A stretch of 64,000 nt of DNA from Roseburia_C sp900315735 (lineage in GTDB: Bacteria; Bacillota; Clostridia; Lachnospirales; Lachnospiraceae), in assembly GCA_052118425.1 (NCBI GenBank), contig JBQKHF010000008.1, one strand, 5' to 3'. A program made the position numbers and the translations under genes. This document shows, one piece after another, positions 1-7,672 of this stretch; the stretch's first letter is position 1; every line of letters starts with the position of its first letter. The notes below the pieces were generated by a model that was given only the letters and a program-made list of their open reading frames with translations, did no database searches and had not been told where the DNA came from.

Positions 1-41
1 AGCGGCCGCACATTTTTGTTTTTGTGTCAAGTATTTATTAC

Positions 42-82
42 AAAATAAAAAGACCCCAGTATTATTTCTGATACTGAGATCT
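42..82 (-). terminator. Rho-independent terminator of the methyltransferase gene
   Basis: Read on the minus strand, the arms at 82-71 and 62-51 form a 12-bp stem with two G-T wobbles around an 8-nt loop. An A/T-rich tract (T-rich on the minus strand, 50-42) follows. It lies about 55 bp past the stop codon of the gene ending at 137, which fits its terminator. Confidence 0.8.
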
Positions 83-136
83 TAATTCATCATCTTAACT
101 TAATGACATTGACCGATTGGCAGCTCTTTTTTATAC

Positions 137-997
137 TTAAATTCCCTCAAACCGTCCTGAAGCTCCACAAGGAAGTGTAAGTCCGTTGGAGCTGACCGGA
201 AGTCCGATTTCATCAGCGGTTACTTTTCCCGGGAAACGTTTTAATTCGGTTCCGATAAGGTAGGAAAGAACTGCCGGCTGTAAACCGGTGGTATAGGAGT
301 TAATCAGGAAAAATAAAGGCTTATCCACCAGAAGCTGTACACAGAATTTTACCAGCGGATGGATGGATTCTTCGATTTTCCAGATTTCACCTTTCGGGCC
401 TCTGCCATAAGATGGTGGGTCCATAATGATAGCGTCGTAGTGATTGCCACGACGGATTTCACGTTCTACAAATTTCACACAGTCATCTACAATCCAGCGG
501 ATTGGTGCATCTGCAAGACCGGAAGAAACAGCATTTTCTTTTGCCCAGGTAACCATACCCTTAGAAGCATCTACATGAGTAACGGATGCGCCTGCCGCTG
601 CAGCAGCAATTGTAGCACCACCGGTATAGGCAAAAAGATTTAAGACTTTAATTGGCCGTCCGGCTTTTTTAATGAGTTCAGAGAACCAGTCCCAGTTAGC
701 AGCCTGCTCCGGGAAAAGTCCGGTGTGTTTGAAGCTGAAAGGCTTTAACTGGAAAGTAAGGTTCCGGTAGTGGATGCTCCACTGCTGTGGCAGGTCAAAG
801 AATTCCCATTCACCGCCGCCCTTCTTACTGCGGTGATAGTGGGCGTTCATCTTGTGCCAGCCTTTTTCTTTACGTGGCGTATCCCAGATAACCTGAGGGT
901 CCGGACGAACCAGAATATAATCACCCCAGCGCTCTAATTTCTCACCTTTTGAACAGTCAATTACTTCATAATCTTTCCAATTATCTGCAAGCCACAT
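137..997 (-). CDS. Class I SAM-dependent methyltransferase, RlmI/RlmK-like
   Basis: A 286-residue protein resembling the SAM-dependent methyltransferases that act on 23S rRNA cytosine or guanine (RlmI/RlmK-like). The SAM-binding motif I is seen as NLFAYTGGATIAAAAAG and the catalytic-site motif as MDPPSYGRG. It lacks an obvious N-terminal PUA domain, being shorter than RlmI (about 390-400 residues), so the exact target is uncertain. The start at 997 is chosen because a good GGAGG site lies just upstream; an upstream in-frame start at 1090 has no ribosome binding site and adds non-conserved sequence. It is probably monocistronic, with a terminator downstream and a repeat element (1109-1633) upstream. 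It is likely a cytosolic enzyme. Confidence 0.8.
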   Translation of the reverse strand: MWLADNWKDYEVIDCSKGEKLERWGDYILVRPDPQVIWDTPRKEKGWHKMNAHYHRSKKGGGEWEFFDLPQQWSIHYRNLTFQLKPFSFKHTGLFPEQAANWDWFSELIKKAGRPIKVLNLFAYTGGATIAAAAAGASVTHVDASKGMVTWAKENAVSSGLADAPIRWIVDDCVKFVEREIRRGNHYDAIIMDPPSYGRGPKGEIWKIEESIHPLVKFCVQLLVDKPLFFLINSYTTGLQPAVLSYLIGTELKRFPGKVTADEIGLPVSSNGLTLPCGASGRFEGI

Positions 998-1108
998 AGC
1001 ATTTCCTCCAATATTTCGGGTATCAAACATGTTCCATTTTGTCTTAAGACATCTGCATCCTATTATATAAGGGGGAAAATGTTCCGTCAACTTATTCCTG
1101 CTTAAAAA

Positions 1109-1633
1109 TCACAGGCAGTTGTGAAAAGGGGACAGATTACCGCAATTGTATTTCCCTGATTCGCAGGGGATTTTCTTTCGCTACGAAATACTACAGTTCT
1201 AAAATGCGTGTTTTTCTTTAGAGGATTAAAACAGTCTTTCCAATGTTTGTCAGAATAACTGCACGGTTCGCCGAAGTACAGATGCCTGATAAGGGCTGTT
1301 AGGGGCACTTGGAATTTCGTCTGGCAACAGGCAACGCTGCTACATGGATGTACCAGCGAGGCACAATTGAACATGGATGTGAATTTGTGCCGGTTGCCAG
1401 ACCTGATAAAATATGTCTCGAAATTCTTAGTGCCCCTTGCAGGCGTTAGGTAGCATCTGGCCTCGACGGACAGTGCAGCTATTCAGCCCAAGCAAGCGGA
1501 AAGACGGTTTATCAGCAAGAAAAACACGCATTCTAAGAACTGTTGGCATTTCATATCAGATAAAGAGAATCCCCTGCAAATCAGCGGAATATGATTCGGG
1601 TAAAAGTGCTATCTCTTTCACAACTGCCTGTGA
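1109..1633 (+). repeat. Long imperfect-hairpin element, copy 1 (525 bp)
   Basis: The ends 1109-1126 and 1616-1633 are an 18-bp perfect inverted repeat, and the arms between them pair imperfectly along nearly their whole length. Near the middle, 1302-1319 pairs with 1419-1436; inside this, GGCAAC (1323-1328) pairs with GTTGCC (1393-1398). Two hairpins lie between: CGCTG/CAGCG (1335-1358) and GGCACA/TGTGCC (1360-1391). The second carries the invariant loop TGAACATGGATGTGAATTTG shared with copies 2 and 3. It fills the gap between two minus-strand genes, ending 3 bp from the stop codon of the transporter. No convincing protein is encoded: reading frames differ between copies. The family name is unknown to me. 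Confidence 0.85.
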
Positions 1634-1636
1634 AAA

Positions 1637-2797
1637 TCAGCAGAGAATAAGTGAAAGAACAAAGAGAGCCCCAAGAAAAATTACATTGTAGAGAGTGAAA
1701 ATGAAAAGGAACCGCCTTTTATCGCTCCCCTCACTATTGGCATAGAATTTAAAGGAAATAAGGCTTGCCAGGGAAGCAATAAGAGTACCAAGCCCGCCGA
1801 GATTCACCCCAATCAGCAGGGCAGAATAATTATCGGTGAAGCCGGAAAGCAGGATGGCAGCAGGCACATTGCTGATAATCTGGCTGGCACCAATACCCAT
1901 CAGAACTTCATGGTGGACCAAAAGTTTTGAAATCAGTTCGTGTACCAGAGGAATCTGCTTCATATTTCCGATAAAGACGAAGAAGCAGAGAAAGGTAAGC
2001 AGCAGGAAATAATCCACATCCTTTAATACGCGGTAATCGAGAAGCAGAAAGCCGGCAAGTATAAGGAGAAACAGAATCTGATAAGGCAGAATATGAAGCA
2101 CCGTCAGAAGACACAGAAGAAAAAGTATCAGATAGGCGGCAAAAAAAATCCGGGGATTTTTACGAGCTTTTACAGATTCGCAAGTTATATTGGAAGTAGT
2201 GGAAGCAGTTGCAGTATTTGCAGCAGTTGCAGTGGAAACCGTATCCTTTGGTAGAAACAGAATAAAAATCAGCAGCAGGATAGCAGAGGCAAAAGAATAT
2301 GGCAGCATGATCCGGACAAAAGCTCCAATGGATAATCCGGAAATCGTATAGAGATAAAGATTCTGCGGGTTGCCGAGAGGAGTCAGCATACTGCCGAGAT
2401 TGGCGGCGATGGTTTCAAGAACGATAACCGGAATCAGAAACTTCTTTTGCTTCGCCATGGACAGAACCAGTATGGTAAACGGTACAAAGGTAATCAGTGC
2501 CACATCATTGGTGATAAGCATGCTGAAGAAAAAGCACAGGAAAATGAAAAGTGCCGACAGCATCCGAAGGGAATGCACATGGGTTAAGAGCATCGTTCCA
2601 AGCCGGGTAAAGACTCCAATGGAAGAAAATCCCCGTACCACAGCCATCAGGCAGAATAAGAGTGCAAGCACCCGGAAATCAATGTAAGAAATATAATTTT
2701 TTGAAGGTGAAACGAAACACATGGAAATAACTGCAAGCAGAAAAGCAATGCAGCAGACCGTTTCTTTCTGGAATACTTCTTTTACTTTTGTAAACAT
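1637..2797 (-). CDS. ArsB/NhaD-superfamily (citrate/SLC13-like) anion transporter
   Basis: A 386-residue polytopic membrane protein with about ten hydrophobic helices. Two related half-site motifs typical of the ion transporter superfamily (CitMHS/ArsB/NhaD) are visible: NLGSMLTPLGNPQN in the first half and SQIISNVPAAILLSGF followed by NLGGLGTLIASLASL in the second. The substrate (dicarboxylate, citrate or other anion) cannot be told. A low-complexity Thr/Ala stretch (around residues 188-203) separates the halves. It starts 11 bp after the AraC gene on the same strand with its own AAGGAG site, so the two form an operon and the AraC protein probably controls it. The 3' end abuts hairpin element copy 1. 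Confidence 0.8.
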   Translation of the reverse strand: MFTKVKEVFQKETVCCIAFLLAVISMCFVSPSKNYISYIDFRVLALLFCLMAVVRGFSSIGVFTRLGTMLLTHVHSLRMLSALFIFLCFFFSMLITNDVALITFVPFTILVLSMAKQKKFLIPVIVLETIAANLGSMLTPLGNPQNLYLYTISGLSIGAFVRIMLPYSFASAILLLIFILFLPKDTVSTATAANTATASTTSNITCESVKARKNPRIFFAAYLILFLLCLLTVLHILPYQILFLLILAGFLLLDYRVLKDVDYFLLLTFLCFFVFIGNMKQIPLVHELISKLLVHHEVLMGIGASQIISNVPAAILLSGFTDNYSALLIGVNLGGLGTLIASLASLISFKFYANSEGSDKRRFLFIFTLYNVIFLGALFVLSLILC

Positions 2798-2808
2798 GGC
2801 TGGCTCCT

Positions 2809-3645
2809 TTATGAAATCATTTCCCGGGGGGATTTTCCAAACTGCTTCTTATAGGCTCGAAGAAAAGTAGAATAATTGTGAAAGCCGCAGGCAAAGCAAG
2901 CATCGGTTACTGCAGTGCCGGAGCTGATTAAATCCCTGGCAAAGAGAAGCCGCTTCGTGGAAAGATAATTTCCGATGGTATACCCGGTCTGCTCTTTAAA
3001 AGAATGCATCAGATAATAGCGGCTGGTAAAAAAGTGCTCTGCCAGGGAATCCACGGTAATATCCTCTGTCAGATGTTCATTCATATAGGTAAGAACCGAC
3101 AGAATCTTTTCATTTGCCTGAAAGGAATCTTCATATTGCAGAGTGCCGGATAAGGCAGCCCGGTTTAAGTGAATCATAAATTCTAAGAAAAGCGTATTCT
3201 GGTAAATCTCATTGGCAAAGCCGTCTTCGGAAAAAGAGTGGACAAGCTCCATCATGGTATCTAAGAGCCGCCGTTCCTTCATGCCGGATAAATGCAGCAC
3301 ATTGGATGGCATGGCAGCATCCGGAAGGAAACACTGATTTAAGGAAACCGTCTTATCGGAGGATGCGACCGCAAAATCCGGGGAGACATAAATAATCATC
3401 CGCTCGTAGGGTGTGGTATCATGAATGACCGGACGGTGGACTTCACCGGCACGAACCAGAACCAGATCTCCCGGGGAGAGCTGGTAGGATTTTCCTTCGA
3501 TACAATAAGTGACATTTCCACTTAAGAAAAAGAGCAGCTTATGAAAATCATGATAATGAAAGTCATAGGCAGACATTTCGTGGTCAGTCAGATGAAAGAT
3601 TTTAAAATCATGATGAAGATATCCGGTTTTCTCATATTTTTTCAT
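2809..3645 (-). CDS. AraC-family transcriptional regulator with cupin sensor domain
   Basis: A 278-residue AraC/XylS-family regulator. The N-terminal cupin half shows PGDLVLVRAGEVHRP, the usual ligand-sensing barrel; the C-terminal half carries two helix-turn-helices, the second with CGFHNYSTFLRAYKKQFGKSPREM. It is the first gene of an operon with the anion transporter downstream, suggesting that it controls that gene, perhaps in response to the transported anion. The ATG at 3645 is preferred over a GTG at 3654 because the AGGA motif is correctly spaced only for the ATG. It is divergent from the trans-sulfuration gene at 3856. Confidence 0.85.
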   Translation of the reverse strand: MKKYEKTGYLHHDFKIFHLTDHEMSAYDFHYHDFHKLLFFLSGNVTYCIEGKSYQLSPGDLVLVRAGEVHRPVIHDTTPYERMIIYVSPDFAVASSDKTVSLNQCFLPDAAMPSNVLHLSGMKERRLLDTMMELVHSFSEDGFANEIYQNTLFLEFMIHLNRAALSGTLQYEDSFQANEKILSVLTYMNEHLTEDITVDSLAEHFFTSRYYLMHSFKEQTGYTIGNYLSTKRLLFARDLISSGTAVTDACFACGFHNYSTFLRAYKKQFGKSPREMIS

Positions 3646-3744
3646 AAAAATCACATCCTAATATACAAAATCAATATATGGACAGTATAAAGCACTATTT
3701 GCAATAAGGAAAGCATTATTTTACTATCAATTTCAATAAAATGT

Positions 3745-3753
3745 TGGTATAAT
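3745..3753 (+). promoter_or_regulatory. Extended -10 promoter for the trans-sulfuration gene
   Basis: TGGTATAAT is a full extended -10 element (TG-N-TATAAT) about 100 bp before the start codon; no good -35 is seen, as is common for extended -10 promoters. The leader between it and 3856 has no riboswitch that I recognise. Confidence 0.55.
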
Positions 3754-3855
3754 GATTGATATATGAGAAACGGGACAAGTGCGTCAATAGACGGCTGTTC
3801 TGTTGGAAACGAAAATATTTGGTGGGTAATTAAGACGAAGAAAGGCGGTAACAAT

Positions 3856-5040
3856 ATGAAGAATTTCAGCAACTATACCGATTACAGTACAAAAGAGGAT
3901 TTACATTTTGAGTCCAAGGCAGTACATGGAGCATTAGGAACAGAGCCATTAACCGGCGCAGTCAGCATGCCAATCTTTCAGGCAGCAACCTTCCGTCATC
4001 CGGAATTAGGACAGACAACAGGATTTGCCTACAGCCGTCTTGAGAATCCGACCAGACAGGAATTAGAGCGTACCATGGCAATCTTAGAGGGCGGTATCCA
4101 GGGATTTGCATTTTCTTCCGGACAGGCTGCAAATATGGCAGTATTTTCCTTATTAAATCCGGGCGAGCATGTAATTCTTTCTGATGATATTTATGGTGGA
4201 ACCTTCCGTATCATTGGAGATGTATTTGGAAAATACGGAATCGAGCATACTTATGTAGATATGTCTGAATTAGACGAAGTAAAGGCAGCTATCCGTCCGA
4301 ATACAAAAATGTTCTTCGTTGAGACACCGACTAATCCGATGATGAAGGTGGCAGACATTCATGCCATTTCCGAAATCGCAAAATCCATCGGAGCATTAAC
4401 CGTTGTAGATAATACATTCTTAACACCATATTTCCAGAAACCGCTGCAGTTGGGAGCTGACATTGTAACCCACAGTTCTACCAAATATCTGGGGGGGCAC
4501 AATGACACCATTTCCGGAATTGTTGTGGTAAAGGATAACAAAGAAATCGCAGAGAAAATCCATATCCATATCAAATCTCATGGAAGCCAGTTAGCACCGT
4601 TAGACAGCTGGCTGGTATTAAGAGGAATCAAGACACTTGCTGTCCGTATGGACCGTCACAATGCGAATGCCAAGAAGGTTGCAGAGTGGCTTCGTACACA
4701 GCCGAAGGTAAAGAAAGTATATTATGTTGGTTTTGAAGACCATAAGGATTATGAAGTAACCTGCCGTCAGACCACCGGATTTGGCGGAATGATTTCCTTT
4801 ACCGTAGACAGCTATGAGACCGTTAAGAAGATTCTTAAAAATGTAGATATGATTATGTTTGCAGAGAGCCTTGGCGGAACAGAAACTTTAATCACATATC
4901 CGACCACACAGACTCATGAGGATACACCGCTTGATGTAAAAGAGAAGCTTGGTATTACAGACTGCTTCCTTCGTATGTCAGTGGGAATTGAAAACGTGGA
5001 TGATATCATTGCTGACTTAGACCGTGCAATGAATGCATAA
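3856..5040 (+). CDS. PLP-dependent trans-sulfuration enzyme (Cys/Met metabolism family)
   Basis: A 394-residue member of the cystathionine gamma-synthase / gamma-lyase / O-acetylhomoserine sulfhydrylase family. The PLP lysine is in THSSTKYLGGH (Lys210) and the cofactor-contacting ETPTNPMMKVADI and C-terminal RMSVGIEN motifs are intact; the length is normal. Sequence alone does not separate gamma-synthase from beta- or gamma-lyase activity, so no symbol is given. The start at 3856 follows an AAAGGCGG site; an earlier in-frame ATG at 3763 lies right after the -10 and is not credible. dapF follows after 36 bp, so co-transcription is possible, linking sulfur amino acid and aspartate-family metabolism. 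Confidence 0.85.
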   Translation: MKNFSNYTDYSTKEDLHFESKAVHGALGTEPLTGAVSMPIFQAATFRHPELGQTTGFAYSRLENPTRQELERTMAILEGGIQGFAFSSGQAANMAVFSLLNPGEHVILSDDIYGGTFRIIGDVFGKYGIEHTYVDMSELDEVKAAIRPNTKMFFVETPTNPMMKVADIHAISEIAKSIGALTVVDNTFLTPYFQKPLQLGADIVTHSSTKYLGGHNDTISGIVVVKDNKEIAEKIHIHIKSHGSQLAPLDSWLVLRGIKTLAVRMDRHNANAKKVAEWLRTQPKVKKVYYVGFEDHKDYEVTCRQTTGFGGMISFTVDSYETVKKILKNVDMIMFAESLGGTETLITYPTTQTHEDTPLDVKEKLGITDCFLRMSVGIENVDDIIADLDRAMNA

Positions 5041-5076
5041 GGAAAACAGAGGAAAGAGAAGACAAGGAGAAAACAA

Positions 5077-5937
5077 ATGAAATTTACAAAGATGCAGGCA
5101 TTTGGAAACGATTATGTATATATCGATGCCATCCATCAGCATCTTGACAATCTGCCGGAACTTGCGAGATTCGTAAGTGACCGGCATTTTGCCATTGGTT
5201 CTGACGGAATGGTATTGATTTGTCCGTCCGAGAAAGGGGATTTCCGGATGCGGATGTTTAACCCGGATGGAACAGAAGGCGAGATGTGTGGAAATGCATT
5301 GCGCAGCGTAGGAAAATATGTATACGATCACAGACTGACAGATAAGACAGATCTTGTGATAGAAACCTTAGGCGGCATGCAGCATCTGAACCTGACTGTA
5401 ACAGATGGACTGGTAAGCAATATCAGAGCGGATATCGGAGCACCGAGAATGTCTACGAAAGTGATTCCGGTCAACACAAAGCTGGAGGAATTTGTAGAAC
5501 AGCCGGTACAGGTACTGGATAAGACTTTCCACATTACGGCAGTATCCTGGGGCAACCCGCATTGTGCCATGTATGTAGACAGCGTGGCAGACCTTGATGT
5601 AGAAAAATATGGTAAAACCATTGAGCATATGACAGAGCTTTTTACCAATAAGACCAATGTAACCTTTGTGGAATTTGTCCGCAGGGATTATGTGAAAATC
5701 CGGGAATGGGAAAGAGGAACCGGAGAGACTATCGGATGCGGAACCGGATGCTGTACTGCAGTGGTAGCAGGCGTATTAACCGGACGCTTAGACCGGAAAG
5801 TAACCGTAGAGCAGATTGGCGGACCGCTTTATATTGAGTGGGAGGAAGAAAGCGGACATATGTTTATGACCGGACCTTCTCATACGGTATTTGAATCAGA
5901 AATTGATGCAAGCCACATTATCGGAACAGCGAAATAA
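5077..5937 (+). CDS. dapF: Diaminopimelate epimerase
   Basis: A 286-residue enzyme interconverting LL- and meso-diaminopimelate, the last step to the peptidoglycan cross-linking amino acid. The two catalytic cysteines are visible: Cys71 in EMCGNALRS and Cys221 in IGCGTGCCTAVV. The N-terminal MQAFGNDYVYID replaces the more common GLGNDF form but keeps the fold signature. The ribosome binding site is AAGGAG. murE starts 17 bp downstream, so the pair supplies and then uses meso-DAP for cell wall synthesis. Confidence 0.93.
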   Translation: MKFTKMQAFGNDYVYIDAIHQHLDNLPELARFVSDRHFAIGSDGMVLICPSEKGDFRMRMFNPDGTEGEMCGNALRSVGKYVYDHRLTDKTDLVIETLGGMQHLNLTVTDGLVSNIRADIGAPRMSTKVIPVNTKLEEFVEQPVQVLDKTFHITAVSWGNPHCAMYVDSVADLDVEKYGKTIEHMTELFTNKTNVTFVEFVRRDYVKIREWERGTGETIGCGTGCCTAVVAGVLTGRLDRKVTVEQIGGPLYIEWEEESGHMFMTGPSHTVFESEIDASHIIGTAK

Positions 5938-5954
5938 TACATTAGGAGAGAAGT

Positions 5955-7424
5955 ATGAAATTAGCAAAAATATGTGAAGAATTAACCTATACCTGTCTGC
6001 AGGGAGAGATGGAGAAAGAAATCAGCGATATCATCTATGATTCGAGAAAAGTAGAAAAAGATACCGTATTTGTCTGTATGGTAGGAGCTGTTGTAGACGG
6101 TCATGATTTTGTTGAAGATGCCGTAAAGAAAGGTGCTACCGCTCTTGTGGTAGAACATGAAATAGAAGCGGATATTCCGGAGAACTGTACGGTTCTTCAG
6201 GTAGAGGATGCCCGTTATGCCCTTGCAATTATGTCAGCTGCTTTCTTTGGACATCCGGACAGAGAACTTACCACCATCGGACTCACCGGAACCAAGGGAA
6301 AGACCACTACAACTTATATGATAAAGAGCGTTTTAGAAGAAGCCGGTAAGAAAGTCGGACTGATTGGAACCATCGGTGCCCTGATCGGCGAGGAGAAGCT
6401 TCCTGCAAAGAATACCACACCGGAATCTTATGAATTACATAAGATGTTTCGTGCCATGGTAGATGCCGGTTGTGAATATGTGGTAATGGAAGTGTCTTCT
6501 CAGGGACTTAAGATGCACCGTGTGGCTGGAATTGTATTTGATTATGGAATCTTTACCAATTTATCACCGGATCATATCGGACCAAATGAGCATGCAAGCT
6601 TTGAAGAATATCAGGAATGCAAGAGCCTTTTATTCCGTCAGTGTAAAGAGGGAATCGTAAATGCAGATGATGAGCATGTAGAGGGAATTATCAAAAATCA
6701 TACCTGCAAGCTTCATACCTTTTCCTGTAAGAAGGATGCTGACCTGATGGCAGGAGCCATTGGTTATCTGGATGAAGATGGGCAGATTGGAATGCACTTT
6801 ACCACTACCGGCTGTATGAATGTCTATGCAGTGGTTCATATTCCGGGCAGCTTTTCCGTATACAATTCCCTGGTAACTATGCTGACCTGTCATCTGGCAG
6901 GAATTTCCGATGAAGCAATTTTACGTGGACTGGATAAAGTAAAAGTCAGAGGCCGTGTGGAATTGGTTCCGGTATCCAAAGATTTTACAGTAATCATTGA
7001 TTATGCCCATAATGAAGTCAGCACAAGAAGCGTGCTTACCACATTAAAAGAGTATCATCCGAAACGTTTAATCTGTGTCTATGGTGGCGGTGGAAACCGT
7101 TCCAAGCTGCGCCGTTATGACATGGGAGAAGTAACAGGAGAGCTGGCAGACTTAAGCGTGCTGACCTGTGACAACCCAAGAGATGAAGAGATTCGCGACA
7201 TCAACAATGATATTAAGATTGGTCTTGCAAAGAGTAACGGAAAATACATCGAAATCGAAGACCGCAAGGCAGCAATCAAATATTGTATTGAAAATGCCAA
7301 GAAGGGTGATATGATAGTTCTTCTTGGAAAAGGACATGAAGATTATCAGGAAATCAAAGGTGTAAAATATCATTTTGATGAAAGAGAAGCCATCGCTGAA
7401 GTCAAAAAAGAGTTAGGATTATAA
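5955..7424 (+). CDS. murE: UDP-MurNAc-L-Ala-D-Glu:meso-diaminopimelate ligase
   Basis: A 489-residue Mur ligase adding the third stem-peptide residue to the UDP-muramyl dipeptide in the cytosol. The ATP-binding loop is GLTGTKGKTTTTYM. The central domain has the VMEVSSQGLKMHRV motif with the lysine-carbamylation region, and the C-terminal domain carries DNPR (residues 406-409), the signature for meso-DAP rather than lysine. This agrees with the adjacent dapF. The gene is not in a dcw division cluster here, so a second murE may exist elsewhere. The ribosome binding site AGGAGAG lies 7 bp ahead of the start. Confidence 0.92.
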   Translation: MKLAKICEELTYTCLQGEMEKEISDIIYDSRKVEKDTVFVCMVGAVVDGHDFVEDAVKKGATALVVEHEIEADIPENCTVLQVEDARYALAIMSAAFFGHPDRELTTIGLTGTKGKTTTTYMIKSVLEEAGKKVGLIGTIGALIGEEKLPAKNTTPESYELHKMFRAMVDAGCEYVVMEVSSQGLKMHRVAGIVFDYGIFTNLSPDHIGPNEHASFEEYQECKSLLFRQCKEGIVNADDEHVEGIIKNHTCKLHTFSCKKDADLMAGAIGYLDEDGQIGMHFTTTGCMNVYAVVHIPGSFSVYNSLVTMLTCHLAGISDEAILRGLDKVKVRGRVELVPVSKDFTVIIDYAHNEVSTRSVLTTLKEYHPKRLICVYGGGGNRSKLRRYDMGEVTGELADLSVLTCDNPRDEEIRDINNDIKIGLAKSNGKYIEIEDRKAAIKYCIENAKKGDMIVLLGKGHEDYQEIKGVKYHFDEREAIAEVKKELGL

Positions 7425-7481
7425 TTCATATTTGTGAATTGAATAGACCAAAGAGAGAAACAGAATAAGTAACCGGGGTCA

Positions 7482-7510
7482 TTGACTTATAATTGTGCCA
7501 CCATTATAAT
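7482..7510 (+). promoter_or_regulatory. Sigma-A promoter of the riboswitch-pullulanase unit
   Basis: TTGACT (7482-7487) and TATAAT (7505-7510) are separated by exactly 17 bp. Transcription would start around 7517, immediately before the c-di-GMP aptamer, so the riboswitch is at the very 5' end of the pullulanase mRNA. Confidence 0.85.
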
Positions 7511-7521
7511 AAAGATTATGT

Positions 7522-7590
7522 ATCAGCAAAGCAGGTGAAAACCTGTGACGCAAAGCTATAGGGTCTTTGAAATGACAGCCAGTTGCGAGA
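7522..7590 (+). ncRNA. c-di-GMP-I riboswitch aptamer (GEMM-I)
   Basis: Read directly: a CAGGT-GAAA-ACCTG hairpin with a GNRA tetraloop, then the hallmark GACGCAAAGC, then the receptor hairpin with TATAGGGTC, and ATGACAGCC closing with GTTGC to pair with the 5' GCAA (7526-7529 with 7583-7586). Order and spacing match the GEMM-I consensus. It sits between a strong promoter and a terminator-like hairpin ahead of the pullulanase gene. Whether ligand turns the gene on or off cannot be decided by eye, since the P1 3' strand does not overlap the terminator. Confidence 0.92.
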
Positions 7591-7592
7591 GG

Positions 7593-7630
7593 AAAGCATC
7601 CGTGCATTGGCGGGTGCTTTTCGTGCTTTA
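7593..7630 (+). terminator. Riboswitch expression-platform terminator
   Basis: AAAGCATCCG (7593-7602) pairs with CGGGTGCTTT (7611-7620) through a 10-bp stem with one wobble and an 8-nt loop, followed by an imperfect T-rich stretch. It begins 3 nt after the aptamer and about 55 nt before the pullulanase start, the expected place for a transcription-attenuation switch. Confidence 0.75.
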
Positions 7631-7672
7631 TAGAACTCTATTAGAGCAAGCAATAAGGGAAAGGGAACAATT

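Noticed and set aside
2..9. NotI site GCGGCCGC at the window start as evidence of cloning vector
   Set aside because: The bases after it read as a normal intergenic region with a terminator for the first gene; one 8-bp site is not evidence of vector sequence.
1102..1691. Short open frames (1102-1374 minus, 1437-1691 plus) as genes
   Set aside because: They lie inside hairpin element copy 1, lack ribosome binding sites, and their frames are not kept in copy 3. The conserved feature is base pairing, not protein.
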